NCBI RefSeq assembly: GCF_000472665.1
Contig: NZ_AXAC01000022.1
Coordinates: 599 to 64,598 of the forward strand
Source of the DNA: Acetobacterium malicum subsp. dehalogenans DSM 11527
GTDB taxonomy: Bacteria > Bacillota > Clostridia > Eubacteriales > Eubacteriaceae
Length of the DNA: 64,000 bases
Direction: 5' to 3'
Shown: positions 18,782-27,682 of the stretch, in pieces
Layout of the letters: each line of letters opens with the position of its first letter
Position numbering within the stretch: position 1 is the first letter of the stretch
Notes under the pieces: generated by a model
The model's input: the letters and a program-made list of their open reading frames with translations, nothing else
The model's database searches: none
Told to the model about the DNA's origin: nothing
Translations under genes and position numbers: made by a program

Positions 18782-20134
18782 ATGAAATTTTATCTTGCAT
18801 TATGGTTTGCAAAATTAATGGGGATTGCCATTAAACTTGTCAGCAAGGGTCGGGGAACCAACCTTCCGGGTGAAAAGGCGTTGACAATCGACCCTGATTT
18901 TGTAAAACATTTTAAAAATATTGACTATTCAAAGGTTATTTTCATTACCGGAACCAATGGGAAATCCTCGACGACCAACCTGATCACCCATATTTTAAAA
19001 GAAAATGGAAAAAAGATTGTCTCGAATCTGGAGGGCGCCAATTTATTGGGCGGAATTGCCACGGTTCTGGCTAAAGAAGCCAGCTTATCGGGAAAACTCA
19101 AGGCGGACTACTATGTTTTTGAAACCGATGAGCGCTATCTGCCCTTGATTTATGCCCAATTGCCGGCCGAAAACATGCTGATCACCAATCTGCAAAAAGA
19201 TCAGGTCCAGAGAAATGGGGATCCGGATTTTATTATCCGTAAATTAAAAGAGGTTGTGAATCCCAGGATGACACTGATCCTCAATAACGAAGAACCGCGA
19301 TCCCGATTTTTTGAGGAAATCGCCCGTCGCTCCATATATTATGGGGTTTCCCGTCACGATGAATCATTCAACAAAGGTGCCGATTATCCAACCCAGGCCT
19401 GCCCGAAATGCCATCATGACATGAGCTTTGACTATTACAATGTCGACAGCATCGGTGCTTTTCATTGTGACTTTTGTGGTTTCGCCAGTAAAAGCACACC
19501 AGACTATGAGGTCACTGATCTGAATTTTGTTGAGAAAAGCTTTAAGCTGAAGAATGTGGTCTTCCATATGCCCTATGATCTGCCCTTTATGTTTTATAAC
19601 TATGCCGGCGCACTGGCAGTATGTGAAGAAATATGCGGGATTACGCCAGCGGCGGCGACCAAGTCTTTTGAAAATTTCAAGAACATCGGCGGTCGCTTTG
19701 AGATCTTGACCTATAAGAATAAAACTATTAAATACATGCGGATTAAGCAGGAAAATCCCGATACCCTTCAGAGTGCTTTAAATATCATGGCTTCTGACCC
19801 GAGTGAAAAAATGGTGGCGTTGGGTTTGTATGTGGTCAATGACTTCGTACCCCATTACATCAACACTTTCTATGCCTTTGACTGTGATTTCAAACCAGTG
19901 GTTGAATCAAATGTGGAGCGATATCTGTGTTTCTCTGAGCATGTTTCCTACGATACCGCCAATCGGTTGATCTATGATGGGGTTGCTAAAGAAGCGATCA
20001 CGATTATGGACAGTGACGACATTAATGAAATATTTGCCGAAATTGACAAGGCCGAAACCGATAATATTTATTTGATTACCTGGATTTCCACCTTTGAAAA
20101 GATGAAAAAATTCATTGAAGGAGGACAAAATTAA
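18782..20134 (+). CDS. MurT-like Mur ligase with zinc ribbon (divergent)
   Basis: This 450-residue protein has the MurT layout: a membrane-near N-terminal helix, the Mur ligase P-loop GTNGKSSTTN (about 57-66), a Cys4 ribbon inserted in the central domain (CPKC near 207 and CDFC near 233), and a C-terminal domain (DUF1727). In Gram-positive bacteria MurT with GatD amidates D-Glu of lipid II to D-isoGln. Two regions depart from the canonical form: the KNPAGFN block reads KQENPDT, and the Asp that contacts the GatD site in the usual DVSWIWD block appears as Asn in YINTFYAFD. Its last base is the first base of the GatD-like gene. ATP-dependent ligase activity is likely; the acceptor is uncertain. 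Confidence 0.85.
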   Translation: MKFYLALWFAKLMGIAIKLVSKGRGTNLPGEKALTIDPDFVKHFKNIDYSKVIFITGTNGKSSTTNLITHILKENGKKIVSNLEGANLLGGIATVLAKEASLSGKLKADYYVFETDERYLPLIYAQLPAENMLITNLQKDQVQRNGDPDFIIRKLKEVVNPRMTLILNNEEPRSRFFEEIARRSIYYGVSRHDESFNKGADYPTQACPKCHHDMSFDYYNVDSIGAFHCDFCGFASKSTPDYEVTDLNFVEKSFKLKNVVFHMPYDLPFMFYNYAGALAVCEEICGITPAAATKSFENFKNIGGRFEILTYKNKTIKYMRIKQENPDTLQSALNIMASDPSEKMVALGLYVVNDFVPHYINTFYAFDCDFKPVVESNVERYLCFSEHVSYDTANRLIYDGVAKEAITIMDSDDINEIFAEIDKAETDNIYLITWISTFEKMKKFIEGGQN

Positions 20135-20898
20135 TGGAACAGACCATAAAAGTCGGTTGGCTTTTTAATAATATGTTTAACCTTCATGGTGACCGGGGCA
20201 ATCTGCTGGCCATCCGGGCCGAAGGGGAACGCCGGGGCTACCGGGTTGAGGTCGAACAGATTAACCTGGAGACAGTGGTCTTTAACCCGATGGACTTTGA
20301 CTTTCTGTTTTGCCCACCGGGAGAAATTGAGCATTTTGAGGCGGTGGCAGCTTATCTGGAACCGCACCGCAAAGAACTGATGGACTATATCGAAACCCGG
20401 CCGATGCTGGTGACTGGAACGACAGTTGGTCTCTTCGGCGAAACAATCAGCCGGGATGATCAGTCCGCGATCCGAGGGCTGGGCATTATCGAGATTGAAG
20501 CCCGGGAAAATCACGCCGTTTATGGCGACGATCTTTATTACAGTTGTCAATACAATGGCAAGGAAATGGAAATTATTGGCAGCCAAATTCAGATGATCGA
20601 CCTGGATATCAAGGAAGAATCACCATTTGGCCGTTTGAAATATGGTTATGGCAATAACGGTGCAACCAAATTCGAAGGCGTTATCAGCGGCAAAGGTATT
20701 TTTACCAATACCCTGGGTCCGGTGCTGGTTTGTAACCCCTGGCTCACTGAAGAAATCATCAATTTAATTGAAGTCAATAAGAATTGGCCGATCTGGGAAG
20801 ACCATCGTGATAATTCACTGGAACAGGCATCATTAAAAACTAAGATTGTTCACATTGATAAAAAAGAAACCCGGTTGAAAGACATCGCAGTACGCTAG
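20134..20898 (+). CDS. GatD-like glutamine amidotransferase homologue lacking the Cys/His site
   Basis: This 254-residue protein is a class I amidotransferase-like partner of the MurT-like protein. Family blocks are seen at NLHGDRGN (16-23), GLGIIE (115-120), KYGYGNNG (169-176) and LGPVLVCNP (194-202). The nucleophile elbow, ICGGYQ in active GatD, reads TGTTVG here (residues 94-99), so the Cys position is Gly95. The usual YLHGP block reads NTLGP, so the His position is Leu194, and the FENHGG block is also absent. It should not hydrolyse glutamine by the known mechanism. It overlaps the MurT-like gene by one base, so the pair is surely co-translated. Confidence 0.82.
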   Translation: MEQTIKVGWLFNNMFNLHGDRGNLLAIRAEGERRGYRVEVEQINLETVVFNPMDFDFLFCPPGEIEHFEAVAAYLEPHRKELMDYIETRPMLVTGTTVGLFGETISRDDQSAIRGLGIIEIEARENHAVYGDDLYYSCQYNGKEMEIIGSQIQMIDLDIKEESPFGRLKYGYGNNGATKFEGVISGKGIFTNTLGPVLVCNPWLTEEIINLIEVNKNWPIWEDHRDNSLEQASLKTKIVHIDKKETRLKDIAVR

Positions 20899-20986
20899 CA
20901 TAAAAACAATTAAGAACTTGAATCAAGCCATTTAACCGAGGCATTTAACTTGGAATTAAAATTACATTCAGAGAAAGAAATTAATT

Positions 20987-22030
20987 GTGAAAAAGAAAAA
21001 AGTAATTATTGGATTGAGCGGCGGTATTGACAGTGCTGCCTCTGCTCATCTGTTAAAAAATGAAGGTTACGAGGTAATTGGCGTAACCTTTAATTTTTTA
21101 GATGCTGAAAATACCATTAACGCTGCCAGACTGGTGGCAGAAAAACTGGAAATTGAACATCATGTGCTGACGGCTCAAGATCAGTTTAGGGAAAAAGTCA
21201 TTGATCCGTTTATCGCTGGCTACCAGCAGGGGGAAACACCGAATCCCTGTATGCTGTGCAATCAGAACATGAAATTTAAACTGCTGGGTGAATTTGCCGC
21301 GGCTAATGGTGATGCCATGATTGCCACTGGTCATTATGCCGAAATCCGTAAGCATAAAAATGAGTATCAACTTTGGGCCAGTCCCAACCCAAATAAGGAT
21401 CAGTCGTATTTTTTATATCATCTGGATCAGGAACTGCTGGGACACTTGTTGTTTCCGCTGAATCGTTTTGAGTCCAAAGCTGCGGTACGCGAAATAATCC
21501 TCGGCTTACTGCCGGAGCTTTCCCGGGGCAAAGAAAGCCAGGGGATTTGTTTTATCCCGAAGAAGGGCCACGGTTTGTTTCTTAAAGACGCGATGTTTGG
21601 AAATAAACCCACCGCATCTGGCAATTTTGTCGATATGACTGGAAAAATATTGGGCCGACACCCGGGGATTCATCAGTTTACCCTGGGTCAAACCCGGGGG
21701 TTGGGGATTAACTGCGAGCAACGATTGGCAGTGGTCGAGGTGATACCGGCGACTAATACCGTGGTGCTGGATGAGGAAAAGGCTTTGTATCAAAGTGCTA
21801 TTTTTGTCGACGAACTGATCATCCAGTCTCCCAAGGGTCTGCCGGAAACCGGTTTCACCTTTAAAACCTGTCGCTGGGGTCACGAATATGAAGGCCGCAT
21901 CGAACGACTTTCCCGGACTCAGGCTATCGTCCACAGCGATGTTCCGGTCCGGGCGCCGGCCCCGGGTCAGGCCCTGGTCTTATATCAGGATCGTCAGGTT
22001 CTTGGCGGCGGAATCATAAAACGGTTTTAA
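20987..22030 (+). CDS. MnmA-like tRNA 2-thiouridylase (divergent)
   Basis: This 347-residue protein belongs to the MnmA/TrmU family, which thiolates U34 of tRNA-Lys, -Glu and -Gln. It has the PP-loop SGGIDS (near 10-15), the block TPNPCMLCN with the nucleophilic Cys, ATGHYA, KDQSYFLY and the second catalytic Cys in GICFI. The PP-loop Ile in place of Val, the missing Trp-rich segment after the first strand and the short length suggest a paralogue rather than the main MnmA. GTG at 20987 is the likely start with a weak GAGAAAG site. Confidence 0.85.
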   Translation: MKKKKVIIGLSGGIDSAASAHLLKNEGYEVIGVTFNFLDAENTINAARLVAEKLEIEHHVLTAQDQFREKVIDPFIAGYQQGETPNPCMLCNQNMKFKLLGEFAAANGDAMIATGHYAEIRKHKNEYQLWASPNPNKDQSYFLYHLDQELLGHLLFPLNRFESKAAVREIILGLLPELSRGKESQGICFIPKKGHGLFLKDAMFGNKPTASGNFVDMTGKILGRHPGIHQFTLGQTRGLGINCEQRLAVVEVIPATNTVVLDEEKALYQSAIFVDELIIQSPKGLPETGFTFKTCRWGHEYEGRIERLSRTQAIVHSDVPVRAPAPGQALVLYQDRQVLGGGIIKRF

Positions 22031-22053
22031 TTCCAGTGACCCTGAGGTATAAT
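22025..22053 (+). promoter_or_regulatory. Possible promoter before glmM
   Basis: A perfect TATAAT (22048-22053) has only a weak TTTTAA at -35 with a 17-base spacer. The remaining 180 bases up to glmM show no ORF or clear RNA motif. Confidence 0.4.
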
Positions 22054-22231
22054 AGAAAAGATTTGGAAGAATTAATCGCCTACCCAGCAGAAAAGATTAA
22101 CAAATGATGGGGAATGTCGATAAAAGTAAAGATAATGTCATGTTTGAAGTAAGTTGACGTGAACAACAGGTTGCAGAAACAGCGAGTTATCTTTTGGTAA
22201 ACAAGCAGACAAACTAAGGAGTTTTACATAG

Positions 22232-23602
22232 ATGGGAAAATTATTTGGTACCGACGGAGTACGTGGTGTATATGAAAAAGAATTGACATTGGAGATGGCC
22301 TATAGTCTTGGACAGGCTGGGGCCAGCGTGTTGGGAAGAAATGCCCACCGACCCAAAATTGTGATTGGTATGGATACCCGGGCGTCCGGAAAAGCATTGG
22401 AACAGGCTCTGGCCAAAGGCATTGTGTCTGTCGGCGGCCAGGTGGTTCTGGTTGGAGTTCTGCCAACCCCAGCGATTGCTGTGATTGCCAGAGCATTAAA
22501 AGCGGATGCTGGCGTGGTTATTTCAGCCTCCCATAATCCCTATGAATTTAATGGAATCAAATTTTTCAATGGTCAGGGATTTAAGCTGCCAGACGCGGTG
22601 GAAAATGAAATTGAAACCATTATTCTGGAAAAACAGGAAGTGGTATTAAAAGACGGCGGCAGTATCAGTCAACTGGAAAAACCGGAAGCATTTTATCTGG
22701 ATCACATCAAACAGGCGGTAAAAGGAGATTTTAGCGGACTTAAGGTGGTGATGGACTGTGCTCACGGAGCAGCTTATGCCATCGCACCGGAGTTCTTCCG
22801 TAGCCTGGGTGCCGAAGTAGTGGTGATTGGCGATAAACCCGATGGCAAGAACATTAATGCCGGGTGCGGCTCGACCCATTTGCAGCCATTGCAGCACCGG
22901 GTGGTGGCAGAAAAAGCTGATATCGGAATTGCCTTTGATGGTGATGCTGACCGTTGCCTGGCCGTAGATTGCGCCGGGAATATAATCGACGGCGACAAGA
23001 TCATGAATCTCATTGGCAGTCGAATGAAGGCCTGCAATACGCTGAAAAAAAATACCGTTGTGGTGACGGTGATGAGTAATATCGGTCTGGATATTGCCTT
23101 GCAAGAAGCGGGCTGCCAAACCATCAAAACTGATGTGGGCGACCGTTATGTTTTAGAGGCGATGATTGCCGGCGATTATAATCTGGGCGGTGAACAATCC
23201 GGTCATCTGATTCTACTGGATCATAATACCACCGGAGACGGCATGCTGACAGCCTTGATGCTGCTGGAATTGTTGAAACTGGATGGCCGGGATTCAAAAA
23301 GCCTAGGCGATTTAATGACAGTATACCCCCAGATTCTGGTTAATGCCAAAGTTGAGAATGGTCGCAAACAGGATTATCTGAAAGATGATCAGATTCAAAA
23401 GAAGATTCAGGAAGTTGAGGCTCATTTTCAGGGCCAGGGACGGGTGCTGATTCGACCGTCTGGAACCGAACCGCTGGTGCGGGTGATGATTGAAGGCAAG
23501 GATCAAAATGAATTGACCAGTATTGCTAAAGAACTGGCGCTTTTCATTGAAGATCGTTTAAGCAGTTCTGGGCCATCAGTCAGTCAGGTCGTGTTGGTTT
23601 AA
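22232..23602 (+). CDS. glmM: Phosphoglucosamine mutase
   Basis: This 456-residue enzyme interconverts glucosamine-6-phosphate and glucosamine-1-phosphate for UDP-GlcNAc synthesis. The catalytic phosphoserine is in ISASHNP (near residue 99-105), the metal loop is DGDADR (about 235-240), the sugar-binding block is GGEQSGH and the phosphate-binding loop is RPSGTEP. The length is normal. CTAAGGAG precedes the ATG. It lies upstream of glmS, the previous step of the same pathway, but has its own terminator. Confidence 0.97.
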   Translation: MGKLFGTDGVRGVYEKELTLEMAYSLGQAGASVLGRNAHRPKIVIGMDTRASGKALEQALAKGIVSVGGQVVLVGVLPTPAIAVIARALKADAGVVISASHNPYEFNGIKFFNGQGFKLPDAVENEIETIILEKQEVVLKDGGSISQLEKPEAFYLDHIKQAVKGDFSGLKVVMDCAHGAAYAIAPEFFRSLGAEVVVIGDKPDGKNINAGCGSTHLQPLQHRVVAEKADIGIAFDGDADRCLAVDCAGNIIDGDKIMNLIGSRMKACNTLKKNTVVVTVMSNIGLDIALQEAGCQTIKTDVGDRYVLEAMIAGDYNLGGEQSGHLILLDHNTTGDGMLTALMLLELLKLDGRDSKSLGDLMTVYPQILVNAKVENGRKQDYLKDDQIQKKIQEVEAHFQGQGRVLIRPSGTEPLVRVMIEGKDQNELTSIAKELALFIEDRLSSSGPSVSQVVLV

Positions 23603-23646
23603 TCGGTATAAATGATTATTAAAACATTAATAACATATTAAGAAAG

Positions 23647-23669
23647 GAGGGGCATACCCTCTTTTTTTT
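23647..23669 (+). terminator. Terminator of glmM
   Basis: GAGGG (23647-23651) pairs with CCCTC (23657-23661), followed by eight T residues. Confidence 0.85.
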
Positions 23670-23696
23670 GCGTTCAAAGGTCGTTTATGATAAAAT
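23668..23696 (+). promoter_or_regulatory. Promoter of the glmS ribozyme-glmS transcript
   Basis: TTGCGT (23668-23673) and TAAAAT (23691-23696) with a 17-base spacer, directly after the glmM terminator and about 80 bases before the ribozyme. Confidence 0.6.
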
Positions 23697-23782
23697 AACC
23701 CAGCTAGAACAGTTTAGCTAGATTATTACAGCATGTATTTGGGTAAAAAAAGACCATGGACCAAAACCAAAGACAGCAAAGA

Positions 23783-23925
23783 AGCGCCAGAACTCAAGTG
23801 ATGGTCCACACAATAATTGAGTTGACGAGGTCAGGGAGTATCGAAAATTCGGCGGATGCCCTGGAGAACTGCTATGTAAAACTGAAGAGTGATTTTCAGG
23901 ACAAAGATGGCATAAATAAAGAAAA
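23783..23925 (+). ncRNA. glmS ribozyme-riboswitch
   Basis: The sequence right before glmS carries the conserved core of the glmS ribozyme: AGCGCCAGAACTC with the cleavage site expected between A23783 and G23784, the complementary TTGAGTTGACGAGG, then CAGGGAGTATCGA pairing through GGCGGATGCCCTG as the P3 arm, and a following P4-type hairpin. Glucosamine-6-phosphate acts as the cofactor for self-cleavage, which leads to decay of the glmS mRNA. An open frame of 65 codons over this stretch is only a by-product of the RNA. Confidence 0.93.
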
Positions 23926-23937
23926 ACAGGTGAAAAA

Positions 23938-25761
23938 ATGTGTGGAATTGTAGGTTATATCGGCGATAAACAAGCTCAGGATGTATTAATTAGCGGTCTT
24001 TCGCGGTTGGAGTACCGAGGCTATGACTCGGCTGGAATTGCGACCCTGGAGAATGAAGTGATCCGGGTGGAGAAGAAAAAAGGTCGGCTTAAAAATCTGG
24101 AAGCGGTGCTCGAAAAAACGCCCCTATCAGGTAAGGTCGGCATTGGTCATACCCGTTGGGCCACCCACGGGGTTCCTTCTGATGCCAATGCCCATCCCCA
24201 TTCCAGTGTCAATAAAGAGATCTCGGTGGTCCATAACGGGATCATTGAAAACTATATGACCTTGAAAGATGAGCTGCAGGCTTTGGGGCATGTCTTTATT
24301 TCTGATACAGATACCGAAGTGATCGCCCATCTGCTGAATGAACTTTACACTGGTGATCTTGTTGAAACGGTTCAAATTGCCCTGAAGCGGATGAAGGGTT
24401 CCTATGCCCTGGCAATCCTTTGTGCCAGTGAACCGGATAAAATTGTGGCTGTCCGTAAAGATAGCCCGCTGATTGTGGGTCTCGGGGACGGGGAGAATTT
24501 TATCGCTTCGGATATTCCGGCGATTTTAAATTATACCCGGGAAGTCTATCTGCTGGATAACGGTGAAATGGCGGTGCTGACGGCGGACCATATTAAGGTT
24601 ATGGACAGCGCTGGTAACATCATTGAAAAAGAGATCTTTGTCGTCGATTGGGATTCCGGGGATGCCGAAAAAGGCGGTTATGATCATTTTATGATGAAAG
24701 AAATGGTGGAACAGCCCAAGGCGATGATGGAAGCCTTAATGGGCCGCTGCTGCGACAATGGGGCTTCCTTTACCGGTCTGAAGCTTGATGCTGAGATGAT
24801 GAAAAACATCAACCGGATTCAGATTGTAGCCTGTGGAACGGCTTATCATGCCGGGATGGTAGGCAAATACTATTTTGAAAAATTTGCCCGGATCAGCGTG
24901 GAAACTGAAGCAGCTTCGGAGTATCGTTATAAAAATCCGATTGTGGATGAAAATACGCTGCTGATTGTCATCAGCCAATCCGGCGAAACCGCCGATACTC
25001 TGGCGGCGATCCGTTTGGCTAAAGAACGGGGCGCCTGGGTTTTGGCGGTGACCAATGTGGTCGGCAGTTCCATCGCCCGGGAAGCGGATGACGTTATTTA
25101 CACCAATGCCGGACCGGAAATCGCCGTGGCATCGACCAAGGCTTATGTTACCCAGGTTGGTTGTATGATGCTGTTGGCCTCATTTTTGGGAAATCTCAAC
25201 GGAAAAATGAAGAAAGAAGATGCCGCCCGGATTTGTCATGGTCTGATGATGACCCCGGGACTCATCGAAAAGGCGCTGGATACCCAGGACGTGATTAAAG
25301 CATTTGCTGATCGGAATTACGAAATCGATGATCTCTTTTACATGGGACGAGGGGTGGACTTATATACCAGCATGGAGGGATCACTTAAACTCAAGGAGAT
25401 CTCCTATATTCATTCCGAGGCCTATGCGGCCGGGGAACTGAAGCACGGTCCCATCGCCCTGATCGAGGATGGCACCATTGTTGTGGCCGTCTGTACCCAG
25501 GAAAATGTATTCGAAAAAATGCTCAGTAATATCAAAGAAGTGAAGGCCCGCGGCGCTTACGTTCTGGCGATTGTCCAGGCCGGTCACGCCGATATTGCCT
25601 CAGAGGTCGATGAGGTGTGGGTGATTCCCGAGATGGACGATGATATCACTGCGATACCCACCATTGTGTATCTGCAGCTATTGGCCTATTATCTGGCCGT
25701 GGCCCGCGGTTGTGATGTCGATAAGCCGAAAAATTTGGCAAAGAGTGTGACGGTTGAGTAA
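23938..25761 (+). CDS. glmS: Glutamine-fructose-6-phosphate aminotransferase (isomerizing)
   Basis: This 607-residue enzyme makes glucosamine-6-phosphate from fructose-6-phosphate and glutamine, the first step to UDP-GlcNAc. The N-terminal Ntn glutaminase domain starts at Cys2 (MCGIVGYIG) and contains RLEYRGYDSAG and HTRWATHG. Two SIS domains follow (about 290-420 and 460-600), with SQSGETADT and the C-terminal KNLAKSVTVE tail that enters the glutaminase site. AGGTG precedes the ATG. It is controlled by the glmS ribozyme in its leader. Confidence 0.98.
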   Translation: MCGIVGYIGDKQAQDVLISGLSRLEYRGYDSAGIATLENEVIRVEKKKGRLKNLEAVLEKTPLSGKVGIGHTRWATHGVPSDANAHPHSSVNKEISVVHNGIIENYMTLKDELQALGHVFISDTDTEVIAHLLNELYTGDLVETVQIALKRMKGSYALAILCASEPDKIVAVRKDSPLIVGLGDGENFIASDIPAILNYTREVYLLDNGEMAVLTADHIKVMDSAGNIIEKEIFVVDWDSGDAEKGGYDHFMMKEMVEQPKAMMEALMGRCCDNGASFTGLKLDAEMMKNINRIQIVACGTAYHAGMVGKYYFEKFARISVETEAASEYRYKNPIVDENTLLIVISQSGETADTLAAIRLAKERGAWVLAVTNVVGSSIAREADDVIYTNAGPEIAVASTKAYVTQVGCMMLLASFLGNLNGKMKKEDAARICHGLMMTPGLIEKALDTQDVIKAFADRNYEIDDLFYMGRGVDLYTSMEGSLKLKEISYIHSEAYAAGELKHGPIALIEDGTIVVAVCTQENVFEKMLSNIKEVKARGAYVLAIVQAGHADIASEVDEVWVIPEMDDDITAIPTIVYLQLLAYYLAVARGCDVDKPKNLAKSVTVE

Positions 25762-25806
25762 ACGGGCGTTAAAAATAAAAATAATTTGAATAGCGAATAA
25801 TACCGG

Positions 25807-25842
25807 CAGATCGGATTGAGTAGTCATCCGATCTGTTTTTTT
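25807..25842 (+). terminator. Terminator of glmS
   Basis: CAGATCGGAT (25807-25816) pairs with ATCCGATCTG (25826-25835), followed by seven T residues. The A-poor left flank makes it mainly rightward. Confidence 0.92.
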
Positions 25843-25869
25843 ATGGAATTGTTTTGACAACAGAGCCCG

Positions 25870-27420
25870 CTAATTTCGTTCAATTATCAGCATCGACAAA
25901 CCCAAATAAAGCAATTCCTCATTGGAATCAAAATCAATCTTAAACAGTTGGGCCATTCTTTCCAGCCGGTTAAGAAAGGAACTGCGATGAATATAAAGAG
26001 CCTTGGCGGCGGCCGCCGCATTGAGGCGGCAGTCAAAAAAGATGCGCAGGGTGTTGTAATAGTCGGTGTGCTTTGCGGCGTCGTTTTGTCTGAGTCGTAA
26101 GAGCTTTTCACTGCAAATCTGATGGAGCGAAAAAGCACCAGGTCCGTTTTTAAGCAGATAAGTAAAGGCATGATCATTAAAATGGTGGATCCAGAACATC
26201 GGCTGACTGCGGCCACCATAATCCAGCGCAATATCCGTCTGCTGATAGGCAGCCGGCAGGTCGGCGAGAGCATGAAAAACCCGGCTTAACCCGGCCACCA
26301 GCAGGCTTTCGCGGAGAAATAAAGGCAGTTGCCGATAAAAATCACGGTCAGCTTCAGACTTGAACTGATCCAGATTTACGAGCATCAGAAAGCGGTCATT
26401 GCTGTTCAGACAGACACAAGCCTGCCACTGGCTCTCAATTTGGGAACTGAGATAGTCGGTATAGACATTTTTGGCATAGCGGGTGTTGGAACGAAACTGG
26501 ACCAGTTGCAAACGGTCATTGACCTGCCAGTGGTTTTCAAAGGCGGCTTTGTGCCATTGATCATCCGAACCCTGTACATTATTAAGCGCCTGAATCAGGG
26601 GTTCCCGAAGACTGTTGAGGGCCACTTCTTTTAAATCGAAAGACTGATATTTCTGATAAAGCTTGTCAGCTGTCACAAATAAGTGTGCTAAAACATGGCG
26701 AATATAGGCTTTTTCATATTCCTGGCAGGCATCGGTCAGTTGGATAATGAAACGGCCGACATAATCGCCCTGGTCAAAGACATTTTTACAGATCATTTCT
26801 TCCAGACCGGTCGACAAGATCACTGAGTAATCAAAAACATCGGGACACTCATATAAGGCCTGAAAGCTCGAGTCGGAGATGAAATCATTGACGATATCGG
26901 GCAGCGAATTGTTAAATTCGTCCATAAAAACAGTGCCCCCAATTGGCCTAAGAAATTTGGAATGGGCAGGGTAGTGGAAGCCTTTGTCGATCAGCAGAAT
27001 CTGCTGAGACAAGATCGGTTCGCAGGAGTCGACCAGATCCTGAAAGCTACCATTTTCATAAAAGATCTGGTTGAGCTGTTCGTCCCACTGATCAAAGCGA
27101 TTAAAGATCTCCTGAAGATAGTTAAAAAGCGAAACCGTTGAAAGCTTGGATTCGACAAGCAGGACCGTTCCATCAAGCATCTTCAGCGAACGATTGACTT
27201 TTTCAGTGCAGATAAAGAGGGTATCGGAGCCATAGTCGTGCCTTTCCATCAGCTCCTTCAATCCTTTACCGTCGATGATCACAATTGTATCATCCATCGT
27301 AAGACCATTTTCGTAAAAGACCGGACGTTTAAATCCGGTCTTATTTTCATTTTTTTTTTCAAATCGTACCGCCGTTTTTTTTACGAGCCAATAATAAATT
27401 ATCTCCTGGGAAAGCCGCAT
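25870..27420 (-). CDS. PucR-type transcriptional regulator
   Basis: This 516-residue protein has the layout of PucR/CdaR regulators: a variable N-terminal sensory part, a middle region with a GGDEF-like degenerate fold (about 310-420) and a C-terminal helix-turn-helix in NAAAAAKALYIHRSSFLNRLERM (split here as NAAAAAKALYIHRS and the rest), followed by DFDSNEELLYLGLSM. Such proteins activate catabolic operons on binding a substrate. It is divergent from the methyltransferase operon and shares a 262-base intergenic region with a dyad (27531-27551), so it is the likely regulator of that operon. GGAGG lies seven bases before the ATG. Confidence 0.87.
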   Translation of the reverse strand: MRLSQEIIYYWLVKKTAVRFEKKNENKTGFKRPVFYENGLTMDDTIVIIDGKGLKELMERHDYGSDTLFICTEKVNRSLKMLDGTVLLVESKLSTVSLFNYLQEIFNRFDQWDEQLNQIFYENGSFQDLVDSCEPILSQQILLIDKGFHYPAHSKFLRPIGGTVFMDEFNNSLPDIVNDFISDSSFQALYECPDVFDYSVILSTGLEEMICKNVFDQGDYVGRFIIQLTDACQEYEKAYIRHVLAHLFVTADKLYQKYQSFDLKEVALNSLREPLIQALNNVQGSDDQWHKAAFENHWQVNDRLQLVQFRSNTRYAKNVYTDYLSSQIESQWQACVCLNSNDRFLMLVNLDQFKSEADRDFYRQLPLFLRESLLVAGLSRVFHALADLPAAYQQTDIALDYGGRSQPMFWIHHFNDHAFTYLLKNGPGAFSLHQICSEKLLRLRQNDAAKHTDYYNTLRIFFDCRLNAAAAAKALYIHRSSFLNRLERMAQLFKIDFDSNEELLYLGLSMLIIERN

Positions 27421-27530
27421 TGTTTGCCTCCAAGTATCGGTTATTTTACAGATTGATAAACACTGATGATCTTCTTAATTCTATATTATCTGCTTTTTAT
27501 TTGCAAGGATACGTTTTCAAACTTAAGGTA

Positions 27531-27551
27531 TACCCTACACTATGTAGGATA
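27531..27551. promoter_or_regulatory. Candidate operator in the regulator/methyltransferase intergenic region
   Basis: A near-perfect dyad with CCTACA and TGTAGG arms around CTA, extended by TA at each end after one mismatch. A second small palindrome, ATGATT-A-AATCAT, lies at 27624-27636. Their position between the divergent genes fits regulator binding. Confidence 0.45.
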
Positions 27552-27682
27552 TCGAGTAGTCACAATCTGCTGATATGCTGTATTTACGAATCGCAAAAAT
27601 GCCGTTAGAATGAAAGTATGTAAATGATTAAATCATAAAAATACGTAAATTTAAGAGAAAATTGATTAAGGAGGTCTGATTG

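Noticed and set aside
23756-23953. 65-codon ORF overlapping the glmS start
   Set aside because: The sequence is the glmS ribozyme core; the frame has no ribosome binding site and its protein has no recognisable features.
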